Assembly (NCBI RefSeq): GCF_000240225.1 | Contig: NZ_AGUD01000012.1 | Location: forward strand, 1-55,020 | Direction of reading: 5' to 3' | Length of the DNA stretch: 55,020 bases | Origin: Patulibacter medicamentivorans | GTDB lineage: Bacteria > Actinomycetota > Thermoleophilia > Solirubrobacterales > Solirubrobacteraceae | Shown here: positions 32,341 through 40,151 of the stretch, one piece after another | Layout: each line of letters begins with the position of its first letter | Position numbering within the stretch: the stretch's first letter is position 1 | Made by a program: the position numbers and the translations under genes | The notes under the pieces: generated by a model | The model's database searches: none | Seen by the model: only the letters and a program-made list of their open reading frames with translations | What the model was told of the DNA's origin: nothing

Positions 32341-32399
32341 CTGTCCGCCCGCGGCCGCCCGCCCGCCGCCGCGCCGCGGCCCGCCGCCTGCACACCCGC

Positions 32400-32906
32400 T
32401 CAGTGGTGGGCGTGGACGACCGCGTGGCCGCGACCGCGGGCGATCAGCCAGCGGTTGATCGGGACGGTGATCCAGAAGGCGAGGAACAGCGCCGCGGTCA
32501 GCGCGCCCCAGAACAGCGGGTCGCCAAGTCCGGCGGCCATCGCCCCGGGGACCACCAGCATGATCAGGTTGTCGATGACCTCCATCGTCGTGATGCTGAT
32601 GGTGTCGGCGGCGAGCGCCAGGCGGACGACCTCGCGACGGGGCAGGCCGGACCGCAGCAGCGGCAGCGACGTCAGCAGGTAGCCGAAGAAGAACGCCAGC
32701 GCGACGGCGAGCGCGATCGAGGCCATGTCGCCCCAGCCGAGCGCGGTGGCGATCGCCAGGCCCAGGACCTCGCCGATCGCGCAGCCGGTCAGGCAGTGCA
32801 GCGTCGCCTGGATCGCGGTCCGCGTCAGCGTGGCGCCGTCGGCGGACGCGTGATGGCCGTGGGCGGTCTCGTGGTCGTGGGCTGGGCGGTGCTCGTCGGT
32901 GTTCAT
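32400..32906 (-). CDS. DUF4396 membrane protein with His-rich N-terminus
   Basis: 168 residues. N-terminal MNTDEHRPAHDHETAHGHHA has seven His in 20 residues; C-terminus HAVVHAHH. Core matches DUF4396: LHCLTGCAIGEVLGLAIATALGW (conserved Cys pair), LAADTISITTMEVIDNLIML and FWITVPINRWLI, about four membrane segments. Function unknown. ATG at 32906 chosen since a GGAGGA ribosome site precedes it and the palindrome at 32924-32940 lies just upstream; the longer frame would run through that operator. Copper or other metal handling is inferred from operator and His/Cys content. Confidence 0.9.
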   Translation of the reverse strand: MNTDEHRPAHDHETAHGHHASADGATLTRTAIQATLHCLTGCAIGEVLGLAIATALGWGDMASIALAVALAFFFGYLLTSLPLLRSGLPRREVVRLALAADTISITTMEVIDNLIMLVVPGAMAAGLGDPLFWGALTAALFLAFWITVPINRWLIARGRGHAVVHAHH

Positions 32907-32923
32907 GCCGGTCCTCCGTTCGG

Positions 32924-32940
32924 ATACCCCTAGGGGGTAT
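32924..32940. promoter_or_regulatory. CsoR-type operator upstream of DUF4396
   Basis: ATACCCC-TAG-GGGGTAT, 7-bp arms with a 3-nt centre, matches the known pattern of CsoR/RcnR-family copper-sensor sites (TACCC..GGGTA). It sits 17 nt before the DUF4396 start. Confidence 0.75.
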
Positions 32941-32969
32941 AACACAGATCCGTCGCGATCCACCCTTGC

Positions 32970-33000
32970 ATACCAATCGGTATCTGGATACCGTCCGGTA
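32970..33000. promoter_or_regulatory. overlapping palindromic operators on the cyclase-P450-TetR promoter
   Basis: ATACC-AATC-GGTAT (32970-32983), GGTATC-TG-GATACC (32979-32992) and TACCG-TC-CGGTA (32989-33000) overlap. The -10 hexamer TACCGT (32989-32994) is inside the last one, 7 nt before GTG at 33002. Typical TetR-type operator sequence; the operon's own TetR is the likely ligand. Confidence 0.65.
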
Positions 33001-33001
33001 C

Positions 33002-33610
33002 GTGGCGACCGTCGCCGACCGACACTGCTTCCTCTTCGCCGATCTCGTCGGGTTCACGACGCTGACGGCCAACGACGGCGACGACCGCGCGGCCGAGGTC
33101 GCCGTCGGCTTCTTCGCCACCGTCCGCGAGCTGCTGCCGGCGCACCACGCGGAAGAGGTCAAGACCCTCGGCGACGGCGTGATGCTGCGCTGCTCCGATC
33201 CGGTCCTGGCCACCCGGCTCGGCCTGGCGATCGTCGACCGGCACGAGGACGACAGCGCGCCGCCGGTGCGGGTCGGCATCCACAGCGGTCCCGCGGTCCG
33301 CCGCGGCGACGACTGGTACGGGATGACGGTCAACGTCGCCGCCCGCCTGTGCTCGGCCGCCGGCGGGGGCGAGGTCCTCGTCAGCGCGGCGACGGCCGAG
33401 GCCTGCGGCGGCGACCTCGCCGGGCTGCGGTTCGGCGACCGCCGCCTGCACTGGCTGAAGAACGTGGACGACCCGGTCCCCGCGCATCCCGTACAGGCCG
33501 TCGAGCGGCGACCGGCGAGCATCTGGTGCGACGGTCGGAGCCGGCGCGCAACCCCCTGGCGCAGCGGCACCGGCCGCGGGCGCGCCCGGATCCAAGGAGC
33601 GACGACATGA
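33002..33610 (+). CDS. class III adenylate/guanylate cyclase domain protein
   Basis: 202 residues. Cyclase homology domain only: HCFLFADLVGFTTLTANDGD (first metal Asp), EEVKTLGDGVMLRCSDP (second metal Asp), VRVGIHSGPAVRRGDDWYGMTVNVAARLCSAAGGGEVLVS (transition-state Asn/Arg region NVAARL). Ends in a basic low-complexity tail. GTG at 33002 chosen: -10 TACCGT is 7 nt upstream, while the TTG at 32966 lies inside the operator. Stop overlaps the P450 start (ATGA). Confidence 0.9.
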   Translation: MATVADRHCFLFADLVGFTTLTANDGDDRAAEVAVGFFATVRELLPAHHAEEVKTLGDGVMLRCSDPVLATRLGLAIVDRHEDDSAPPVRVGIHSGPAVRRGDDWYGMTVNVAARLCSAAGGGEVLVSAATAEACGGDLAGLRFGDRRLHWLKNVDDPVPAHPVQAVERRPASIWCDGRSRRATPWRSGTGRGRARIQGATT

Positions 33611-34977
33611 GCACGACCACCAGCCTCCCGCCCGGACCGCGGATGCCGCGGGCCCTCCAGACGACGGGCTTCATCACCCGCGGGCCGTCCTTCCTCAAGC
33701 GCTGTCGCGAGCGCTACGGCGACATGTTCACGCTGCGGATCAGCGGCGAGGGCAACTGGGTGATGCTCGCCGACCCCGAGCACGTCAAGCAGGTCTTCAC
33801 CGGCTCGCCGAAGGTCTTCCACGCCGGCAAGGGCAACCAGATCCTGCTGCCGCTGCTCGGCGACCACTCGGTGCTGCTGCTGGACGAGGACGCGCACATG
33901 CGCCAGCGCAAGCTGCTGCTGCCGCCGTTCCACGGCAAGCGGATGGCCGGCTACGGCGAGCTGATGGAGCAGGCCGCCCGCGACGAGATCGCCACCTGGC
34001 CGGTCGGCGAGGCGCTGCCGGCCTGGCCGCGGATGCAGAACATCACCCTCGAGGTGATCATGCGGGCGGTCTTCGGCGTCGAGGACGGCGCCCGGCTCGA
34101 CGAGGTCCGGGCCGTCCTGACCACGCTGCTGGAGCGGGTCACGCACCCGGTGACGATGGCGATGGTGGCGGCGATGGGCCCGCACCGCTTCCGCGAGCTG
34201 GGGATCGTCAAGCGGCACCTGGAGCCGGCCGACGAGGTCGTCTTCCGCCTGATCCGCGCCCGCCGCGAGGCCGCTGACCTGGAGCAGCGCGAGGACATCC
34301 TGTCGCTGCTGCTGCAAGCGCGCCACGAGGACGGTCGCGCGATGACCGACCAGGAGCTGCGCGACGAGCTGATGACGCTGCTGGTCGCCGGCCACGAGAC
34401 GACGGCGACCACCCTCGGCTGGGCGCTCGAGCGGCTCGTGCGCCACCCCGACAAGCTGGCGCGGCTGCGCGACGAGGTCCTCGCCGGCGAGGACGCCTAC
34501 CTGGACGCGGTGGTCACCGAGACGCTGCGGCTGCGCCCGGTGCTGGCGATCGTCGTCCGCGAGCTGCAGGAGGACGTCCAGATCGGGGACCACCTGCTGC
34601 CGAAGGGCACGCGGGTCACGCCGTGCATCCAGCTGGTGCACCGGCGGCCCGACGTCTACCCCGATCCGGACGCGTTCCTGCCCGAGCGCTGGCTGGACCA
34701 GAAGCCCGGCACCTACACGTGGTTCCCGTTCGGCGGCGGCGTCCGGCGCTGCCTCGGCGCGAGCTTCGCGCTGTTCGAGACCAAGCGCGTCCTGGCCGCG
34801 ATCGTCGCCGGCGTCGACCTGGTGCCCGAGACGCCGGAGGGCGAGCAGATCCGCCGGCGGGCGATCACCCAGACGCCGGCGCACGGTGCCCGGGTCGTGG
34901 TCCGCGCCCACACGCCGAGGGCGGCCGCGACGGCTTCCCCGTCGGAGCCCGCGGTGGCGGGGGCGGGCGGCCGATGA
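33607..34977 (+). CDS. cytochrome P450
   Basis: 456 residues, full-length bacterial class. I-helix LLVAGHETTATT near 259, ExxR in VTETLRLRP near 304, heme loop FPFGGGVRRCLGASFALFE with the Cys ligand near 380. N-terminal LPPGPRMPRALQT is the proline-rich entry typical of soluble bacterial and CYP110/CYP102-like monooxygenases that use fatty acids or hydrophobic substrates. No redox partner nearby. Start and stop each overlap a neighbour by 4 nt. Confidence 0.95.
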   Translation: MSTTTSLPPGPRMPRALQTTGFITRGPSFLKRCRERYGDMFTLRISGEGNWVMLADPEHVKQVFTGSPKVFHAGKGNQILLPLLGDHSVLLLDEDAHMRQRKLLLPPFHGKRMAGYGELMEQAARDEIATWPVGEALPAWPRMQNITLEVIMRAVFGVEDGARLDEVRAVLTTLLERVTHPVTMAMVAAMGPHRFRELGIVKRHLEPADEVVFRLIRARREAADLEQREDILSLLLQARHEDGRAMTDQELRDELMTLLVAGHETTATTLGWALERLVRHPDKLARLRDEVLAGEDAYLDAVVTETLRLRPVLAIVVRELQEDVQIGDHLLPKGTRVTPCIQLVHRRPDVYPDPDAFLPERWLDQKPGTYTWFPFGGGVRRCLGASFALFETKRVLAAIVAGVDLVPETPEGEQIRRRAITQTPAHGARVVVRAHTPRAAATASPSEPAVAGAGGR

Positions 34978-35669
34978 GCGGCGAGCGGTCCGGCGACGGA
35001 CGCCTGGCGCCGCCCAGTCCGCCGCAGCCGCCCGCGCCGCCGGCCTCGCCGGAGCCGTTCGCCCGCCGGACGCGCAAGCAGCAGCAGGCGCACACCCGCA
35101 CCTGCCTGCTGCACTCGGCGGCCAAGCTCTTCACCCGCAAGGGGATGCAGCAGGCGTCGATCGACGAGATCGCCCAGGACGCCGGGTTCACGAAGGGCGC
35201 GTTCTACGCGAACTTCAAGAACAAGGAGGAGCTGTTCCTGGCGATGCTCGACGAGCGCTTCGCCGAGCGGTTCGAGGAGATCGACCGGGTCGTGCACCAG
35301 GACGCCACGATCGAGGACCAGGCGCGCCAGGCCGGCGTCGACTTCATCCGCGCGATCAGGGCCGACGAGCAGTGGTCGCGGCTGTTCTTCGAGTTCGCCG
35401 TCTACGCGTCGCGCAACGAGGAGTTCCGCCAGGAGCTGGTCACCCGCCACCGGGCCCTGCGCGCCAAGATCGCCGCGCTCTTCGAGGAGCGGGCGCGCCA
35501 GCTCGACTGGACGCCGCCGATCAGCGCCGCCGAGGCCTCGCGGATGACCTTCGCGATGGCCAACGGCGTGGCCCTGGAGCAGCTGCTGGAGCCCGAGGCG
35601 AAGTCGGCGGAGCTGTACGGCACGATGCTGACGACGTTCTTCACCGGGCTGCGGGCGACCGAGTCGTAG
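34974..35669 (+). CDS. TetR-family regulator
   Basis: 231 residues with a Pro-rich N-terminal tail (about 35 residues). HTH: RTCLLHSAAKLFTRKGMQQASIDEIAQDAGFTKGAFYANFKNKEELFLAML, the GAFYANF recognition helix. C-terminal TetR_C domain with FFEFAVYASRNEEFRQELV. ATGA overlap with P450 makes it the third gene of the operon and points to autoregulation through the upstream palindromes. Its 3' end overlaps the convergent epimerase gene by 29 nt. Confidence 0.93.
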   Translation: MSGERSGDGRLAPPSPPQPPAPPASPEPFARRTRKQQQAHTRTCLLHSAAKLFTRKGMQQASIDEIAQDAGFTKGAFYANFKNKEELFLAMLDERFAERFEEIDRVVHQDATIEDQARQAGVDFIRAIRADEQWSRLFFEFAVYASRNEEFRQELVTRHRALRAKIAALFEERARQLDWTPPISAAEASRMTFAMANGVALEQLLEPEAKSAELYGTMLTTFFTGLRATES

Positions 35670-36741
35670 GCGCTCCGGTCGCCGCCGATCGCTGTGGTGC
35701 GCGGGCGAGCTCGGCGATCCCCGCGGCGAAGGGCTCGTCGGCGACGAAGCCGAGCCGCTCAGCCGCCAGGTCGGGGGATGCGAAGACGTGGCGGACGTCA
35801 CCGAGCCGGTACTCCCCGGTCGTGACCGGCGCCGGGGGGCCGTCGCCGATCGCCGAGCAGAGCGCCTGCGCCAGCTCCCCGACCGTCCGCGGCACGCCCG
35901 AGCAGACGTTGAACGCTCCGGACACGGCCCGTTCGGCGGTCAGCGCCAGCAGATTGGCCCGGGCGACGTCCCGCACGTGGACGAAGTCCCGCCGCTGCCC
36001 GCCGTCCTCGAACACCCGCGGCGCGCGACCGGCCTCCAATGCGCTGCGGAAGATCGACGCGACCCCGGCGTAGGGCGTGTCGCGTGGCATCCGCGGTCCG
36101 TAGACGTTGTGGTAGCGGAGCGCTGTCACCGGAACGCCGGTCTCGCGCGAGAAGGCGGCCGCCAGGTGCTCCTGGTGCAGCTTGGTCGCGGCGTAGACGT
36201 TGCGCGGGTCGAGCGGGGCGTCCTCCGGGATCGGCTCCGGGCGGAGCGCTGCCCCGCACTCCGGGCAGGGCGGATCGAAGCGGCCGGCCTCGAGGTCCTC
36301 GCGCCTGCGAGCCGGCGGGCGGATCGGGCCGTGGCGCCCGCAGCGGTAGCGCCCCTCCCCGTAGACGACCATGCTCGATGCCAGCACCAGCCGGCCCGCG
36401 AATCGCCGGCGCGCCAGCGCCTGCAGCAGGACCGCGGTGCCGCGATCGTTGTGGTGGACGTAGTCGGCGATGTCGTCGATCTCGCTGCCGAGGCCGACCA
36501 TCGCCGCCTGGTGGCAGACGTGCTCGACCCCCACCAGGGCCGCGGCGACGGTCGCGGGATCGGTGACGTCACCGACCAGCAGCTCGGCCCGGGGGTCCAG
36601 GCCCTCGACGCCCGCACCCGCGTCGTGTCCGTGCGCCGCCGGCAGCAGCACGTCGAGCACGCGCACCGCGTGGCCGGCGTCCAGCAGCGCGGCCACGACG
36701 TGCGAGCCGATGAACCCGGCGCCTCCGGTGACCAGCAGCAT
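35641..36741 (-). CDS. NAD-dependent epimerase/dehydratase (extended SDR) with zinc-ribbon insert
   Basis: 366 residues. Rossmann MLLVTGGAGFIGSHVVAALLDAG at the N-terminus, LASSMVVYGEG with the SDR Ser, YAATKLHQEH with the YxxxK pair near 196, ALRYHNVYGPRMP. Between them a Cys-bearing insert (RYRCGRHG...DPPCPECGAALRP, about 135-172) looks like a zinc ribbon, unusual for this fold. Acts on nucleotide sugars in related proteins. ATG with TACGCT 7 nt upstream. Divergent from the GT2 operon. Confidence 0.93.
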   Translation of the reverse strand: MLLVTGGAGFIGSHVVAALLDAGHAVRVLDVLLPAAHGHDAGAGVEGLDPRAELLVGDVTDPATVAAALVGVEHVCHQAAMVGLGSEIDDIADYVHHNDRGTAVLLQALARRRFAGRLVLASSMVVYGEGRYRCGRHGPIRPPARRREDLEAGRFDPPCPECGAALRPEPIPEDAPLDPRNVYAATKLHQEHLAAAFSRETGVPVTALRYHNVYGPRMPRDTPYAGVASIFRSALEAGRAPRVFEDGGQRRDFVHVRDVARANLLALTAERAVSGAFNVCSGVPRTVGELAQALCSAIGDGPPAPVTTGEYRLGDVRHVFASPDLAAERLGFVADEPFAAGIAELARAPQRSAATGAPTTRSPAAR

Positions 36742-36748
36742 GGAACCC

Positions 36749-36754
36749 AGCGTA
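36749..36754 (-). promoter_or_regulatory. -10 hexamer of the epimerase gene
   Basis: TACGCT on the minus strand, 7 nt before ATG. Confidence 0.6.
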
Positions 36755-36820
36755 GGGCTCCTGGAGCCCCGCGCCGCCAGCGTTCATCGACCTGTAATCG
36801 ACCGCGGGACGGGGCCCGCC

Positions 36821-36826
36821 TAGCGT
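36821..36826 (+). promoter_or_regulatory. -10 hexamer of the GT2-DUF2064-molybdoenzyme operon
   Basis: TAGCGT, 7 nt before GTG at 36834. Confidence 0.6.
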
Positions 36827-36833
36827 GGCCGGT

Positions 36834-37481
36834 GTGCCCGACGTCGTCCTGCCCGTCCTCAACGAGGCCGCCGCCCTGCCCGGGGTCCTGACGCGGATGC
36901 CCGCGGGCTTCCGCCCGATCGTGGTCGACAACGGCTCGACCGACGGCTCGGCTCGCGTCGCCGTGCAGCACGGAGCGATCGTCGTCGCGGAGCCCTCGCG
37001 AGGGTTCGGTGCCGCCTGCTTCGCCGGGCTGCGGGCGGCCGACGACGAGGTGGTCTGCTTCCTCGACGCCGACGGCTCGCTCGACCCGGCCGATCTGGTC
37101 GCGCTGGCCGCTCCGGTCCTCGCCGGCACGGCCGACCTGGCGCTCGGCGCGCGGGTCGCCGAGGCCGGGGCCTGGCCGTGGCACGCGCGGCTGGCCAACC
37201 GTGCGCTGGCGTTCGAGCTCGGTCGCCGCGGGGTCGCGCGGCTGACCGACCTGGGACCGATGCGGGTGGCGTCGCGGCAGGGGCTGCTCGCCCTCGACCT
37301 GCAGGATCGGCGCTTCGGCTGGCCGCTGGAGATGGTCGTGCGGGCCGCGCAGGCGGAGTGGCGGATCGTGGAGCGGCCGGTTGGCTACCGGGCGCGGGCA
37401 GGAGGCCGGTCGAAGGTGACCGGGACGGTCCGCGGGACCGTGCGCACGGTTCGGGACATGTCGCGGGTGCTGGCGGCATGA
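36834..37481 (+). CDS. family 2 glycosyltransferase (DPM1-like)
   Basis: 215 residues. GT-A start PDVVLPVLNEAAALPGVLTRMP, VDNGSTDGSARVA, and the DxD-type CFLDADGSLDPADLV; a shorter GT2 lacking membrane helices. TDLGPMRVASRQGLLALDLQDRRFGWPLEMVVRA resembles the end of polyprenyl-phosphate sugar transferases. GTG at 36834 chosen for spacing to the -10 hexamer. First gene of an operon with 4-nt overlaps; sugar and acceptor unknown. Confidence 0.9.
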   Translation: MPDVVLPVLNEAAALPGVLTRMPAGFRPIVVDNGSTDGSARVAVQHGAIVVAEPSRGFGAACFAGLRAADDEVVCFLDADGSLDPADLVALAAPVLAGTADLALGARVAEAGAWPWHARLANRALAFELGRRGVARLTDLGPMRVASRQGLLALDLQDRRFGWPLEMVVRAAQAEWRIVERPVGYRARAGGRSKVTGTVRGTVRTVRDMSRVLAA

Positions 37482-38170
37482 GCTTCGCGCTGGTGGTGAT
37501 CGCCAAGGCGCCGGTGGCGGGCCGCAGCAAGACCCGGCTCTGCCCGCCGTGCACGCCGCACGAGGCGGCGGCGCTCGCCGAGGCCGCGCTGCGGGACACG
37601 CTGGATGCGGTGCTCGCGACGCCTGCCGACCGTCGCGTGCTGGTCCTCGACGGCGACCCCGGACCGTGGCTGCCGGCCGGGCTCGAGCTGTTGCGGCAAC
37701 GCGGCGACGGGCTCGACCAGCGGCTCGCCGCCGCGTTCGAGGACGTCGGAGGCCCGGCGCTGCTGATCGGGATGGACACGCCGCAGGCGACCCCGGAGCT
37801 GCTGGCCGCGAGCGGGCGGCGGCTGTTGACGCCCGGCACCGACGCGGTCCTCGGCCCCGCGCTCGACGGCGGCTACTGGGGGCTCGGCCTGCGGCGTCCC
37901 GACCGCGCGCTGCTGGAGGGGATCCCGATGAGCGTGGCCGACACCGGAGCACGCCAGCACCAGCGGCTGTGCGCGGCCGGGCTGCGGGTCGCCTGCCTGC
38001 CCCCGCTGCGCGACGTCGACCGGATCGTGGACGCCCGAGCGGTCGCGGCGCTGGCGCCCGGCGGGCGGTTCGCGCGGACGCTGCGCACGATCGAGCCGCT
38101 CGCCGCCCCGGAGCCGCGACCGAGGACGGGCGACGCGGCTCCGTCGCCGGTCGTGGCGGTACGCGCATGA
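37478..38170 (+). CDS. TIGR04282/DUF2064 nucleotidyl- or glycosyltransferase-like protein
   Basis: 230 residues. LVVIAKAPVAGRSKTRLCPP is the family N-terminus; GPALLIGMDTPQATPELLAAS (DxP region), and AVLGPALDGGYWGLGLRRPD. The family carries the name arsenosugar-biosynthesis-associated glycosyltransferase, but members occur widely with GT2 and SAM methyltransferase genes. Starts on the ATGA overlap with GT2 and ends on an ATGA overlap with the methyltransferase. Confidence 0.92.
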   Translation: MSFALVVIAKAPVAGRSKTRLCPPCTPHEAAALAEAALRDTLDAVLATPADRRVLVLDGDPGPWLPAGLELLRQRGDGLDQRLAAAFEDVGGPALLIGMDTPQATPELLAASGRRLLTPGTDAVLGPALDGGYWGLGLRRPDRALLEGIPMSVADTGARQHQRLCAAGLRVACLPPLRDVDRIVDARAVAALAPGGRFARTLRTIEPLAAPEPRPRTGDAAPSPVVAVRA

Positions 38171-38853
38171 ACCCCGGCGCGATCTACGGCGCGGCGCTCG
38201 AACGGGCTACCGCGCCGGGCTCGGAGGCCGGGACGCCGCTCGCGCGGGCCTCACGGGCGCCGGTCGTCCCGCCGGTCGTCCGCGACGCGGGCGGGGCGAG
38301 CTGGCCGCTCGCGCTCGATCTCTGGCTCGGCACCGCGACGGCGGCCGACGAGCGGGCCCTCTCGCGCGCGGTCGGTCCGGTGCTCGACGTCGGTTGCGGC
38401 CCCGGCCGGCACGTCCACGCGCTGGCTCGGCGCGGGGTCTTCGCGCTCGGCGTCGACATCGCTCCGGCCGCGGTCCGCCATGCCCGACGCGGTGGCGCGC
38501 GAGTCGTCGAGGGCTCGATCTTCGGTCCGCTCCCGGGGCCCGGCAGCTGGCGGACCGCGCTGCTGCTCGACGGCAACATCGGCATCGGCGGCCGCCCCGC
38601 GCTGCTGCTGCGCCGGATCGGCGAGCTGCTGCGGCCCGACGGCCAAGTGCTGGTCGAGCTCGATCCTGACGACGGGGCGACCGGGGACCCGCGGAGGGTG
38701 CGGCTCGAGGACCGCGACGTGGCCAGCGCCTGGTTCACGTGGGCACGCGTGGCACCGCACGCGATCGACCGGCCCGCGCAGGCCGCGGGGATGCGGCTGG
38801 TCGACCGCTGGGACGACGACGGGCGCCGGTTCTGCGCGCTGGCTCGGAGCTGA
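38167..38853 (+). CDS. class I SAM methyltransferase
   Basis: 228 residues. SAM-binding VGPVLDVGCGPGRHVHALARRGVFALGVDIAPAAV near 78, ALLLDGNIGIGG near 136 and LLRPDGQVLVELDPDD near 158. N-terminal part (IYGAALERA...) includes PLALDLWLGTATAADE. Substrate unknown; in this operon a sugar or glycolipid product of the two transferases is plausible. The last bases overlap the next gene's presumed CTG start. Confidence 0.9.
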   Translation: MNPGAIYGAALERATAPGSEAGTPLARASRAPVVPPVVRDAGGASWPLALDLWLGTATAADERALSRAVGPVLDVGCGPGRHVHALARRGVFALGVDIAPAAVRHARRGGARVVEGSIFGPLPGPGSWRTALLLDGNIGIGGRPALLLRRIGELLRPDGQVLVELDPDDGATGDPRRVRLEDRDVASAWFTWARVAPHAIDRPAQAAGMRLVDRWDDDGRRFCALARS

Positions 38854-40148
38854 TCGCCATCCGACGCCGGCTGCCGCGCCTGCCGTCCGGCCCGCCGCCT
38901 GGCCCGGCGCGGGAGGGCTTCTGGCGCAGTCCGATCCGGGGCCCATGGCTGACCTCGCTGATCGGGTCGATCCTGCTGCCCGGGCTGCTGCTCGTGCTGC
39001 TGACGGGACTGCTCTCGCACGCTGCCTACCAGCCGCAGCTGGGGCGCAACGCGGTCGTCCCGCGCGACCTGGCGCTGCAGCCGCTGCTGTTCGGTTGGCC
39101 GACCGCGCCGTCGTGGCTCTACGCCGCAACTCAGGGCACGCACGTGACGCTCGGGATCACGCTCGTCCCGCTGCTGCTGCTGAAGCTGTGGTCGGTGATC
39201 CCGCGGCTGTTCGCCTGGCCGCCGGCGGCGAGCCCGGCGCAGGCGCTGGAGCGACTCGCGACGCTGCTGCTGGTCGGCAGCGCCGTCTTCCAGTTCGCGA
39301 CCGGGATCCTCAACGCCCAGCTCTGGTACCCGTGGCGCTTCGACTTCGTCGTCGCGCACTACTACGGCGCCTGGGTCTTCCTCGCCTCGATCGCGCTCCA
39401 CGTCGCGCTCAAGTTGCCGACGATCCGTCGCGCCCGCCGCACCCGGGGCGTCCTGAGGCCGCTGATCGACGATCTCGCCCACACCACGCCCGAGCCCTAC
39501 GAGCCGGGAGGGCTGGTGACGCCGAACCCGGCCGAGCCGACGATCAGCCGTCGCGGGGCCCTGGGACTGGCCGGTGCCGCGTCGGGGGGCCTGTTCCTGC
39601 TGACGGTCGGCCAGAGCGTCGGCGGGCCGCTGCGCGAGATCGCCCTGCTGGCCCCCCGCGGGACGGGGTCGGTGCACGCCGGGCCCAACGGCTTCCCGAT
39701 CAACAAGACCGCCCGCGTAGCCCGCGTGACGCAGGCGATGGTCGGGGCCGGCTGGCGGCTGGAGCTGCAGGGGACCCGGGCGCTGCGGCTCTCGCGCGAG
39801 CATCTGCTGGCGATGGAGATGGCCACCCACGACCTGCCGATCGCCTGCGTCGAGGGCTGGTCGACGACGCAGCGCTGGAGCGGGGTGCGTCTGGCGGATC
39901 TGGCCCGCCTGGCCGGCGCCGATCCCGAGGACGTGCTGCACGTCTCCTCGCTGCAGCCGCGCGGCGCGTTCCGGCAGACGACGCTCAGCGCCCGTCAGGT
40001 CCGCACCGAGCAGGCGCTGCTGGCGCTGCGCGTGAACGGGGTCGACCTGTCGCTGGACCACGGCTATCCGGCCCGGATCGTCGTCCCCGCCCTGCCCGGC
40101 GTGCACTGCACGAAGTGGGTCGGCGGGCTGACCTTCGCGAGGGCGTGA
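38850..40148 (+). CDS. molybdopterin-dependent oxidoreductase fused to cytochrome b561-like membrane domain
   Basis: 432 residues if started at CTG 38850 (CTGA overlap with the previous stop); GTG at 38739 is the next standard start, inside the methyltransferase gene. Residues about 30-210: four membrane helices with His ([40 protein letters not shown]), a heme-b-binding pattern. Residues about 225 on: a second hydrophobic stretch after [13 protein letters not shown], a twin-Arg-like RR, then the sulfite-oxidase/YedY-type Mo domain with the Mo-ligand Cys in [23 protein letters not shown]. Fusing the electron carrier to the Mo domain resembles MsrPQ in one chain. Confidence 0.88.
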   Translation: MIAIRRRLPRLPSGPPPGPAREGFWRSPIRGPWLTSLIGSILLPGLLLVLLTGLLSHAAYQPQLGRNAVVPRDLALQPLLFGWPTAPSWLYAATQGTHVTLGITLVPLLLLKLWSVIPRLFAWPPAASPAQALERLATLLLVGSAVFQFATGILNAQLWYPWRFDFVVAHYYGAWVFLASIALHVALKLPTIRRARRTRGVLRPLIDDLAHTTPEPYEPGGLVTPNPAEPTISRRGALGLAGAASGGLFLLTVGQSVGGPLREIALLAPRGTGSVHAGPNGFPINKTARVARVTQAMVGAGWRLELQGTRALRLSREHLLAMEMATHDLPIACVEGWSTTQRWSGVRLADLARLAGADPEDVLHVSSLQPRGAFRQTTLSARQVRTEQALLALRVNGVDLSLDHGYPARIVVPALPGVHCTKWVGGLTFARA

Positions 40149-40151
40149 GCG

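Noticed and set aside
28859..32395. 1178-codon minus-strand open frame
   Set aside because: Antisense to the SSADH and GMC oxidoreductase genes, which have complete motifs; composition rich in Arg, Asp, Val and Gln with no recognisable domain.
33381..33698. Minus-strand frame antisense to the cyclase/P450 junction
   Set aside because: No motif; the plus strand has intact ATGA coupling and cyclase/P450 signatures.
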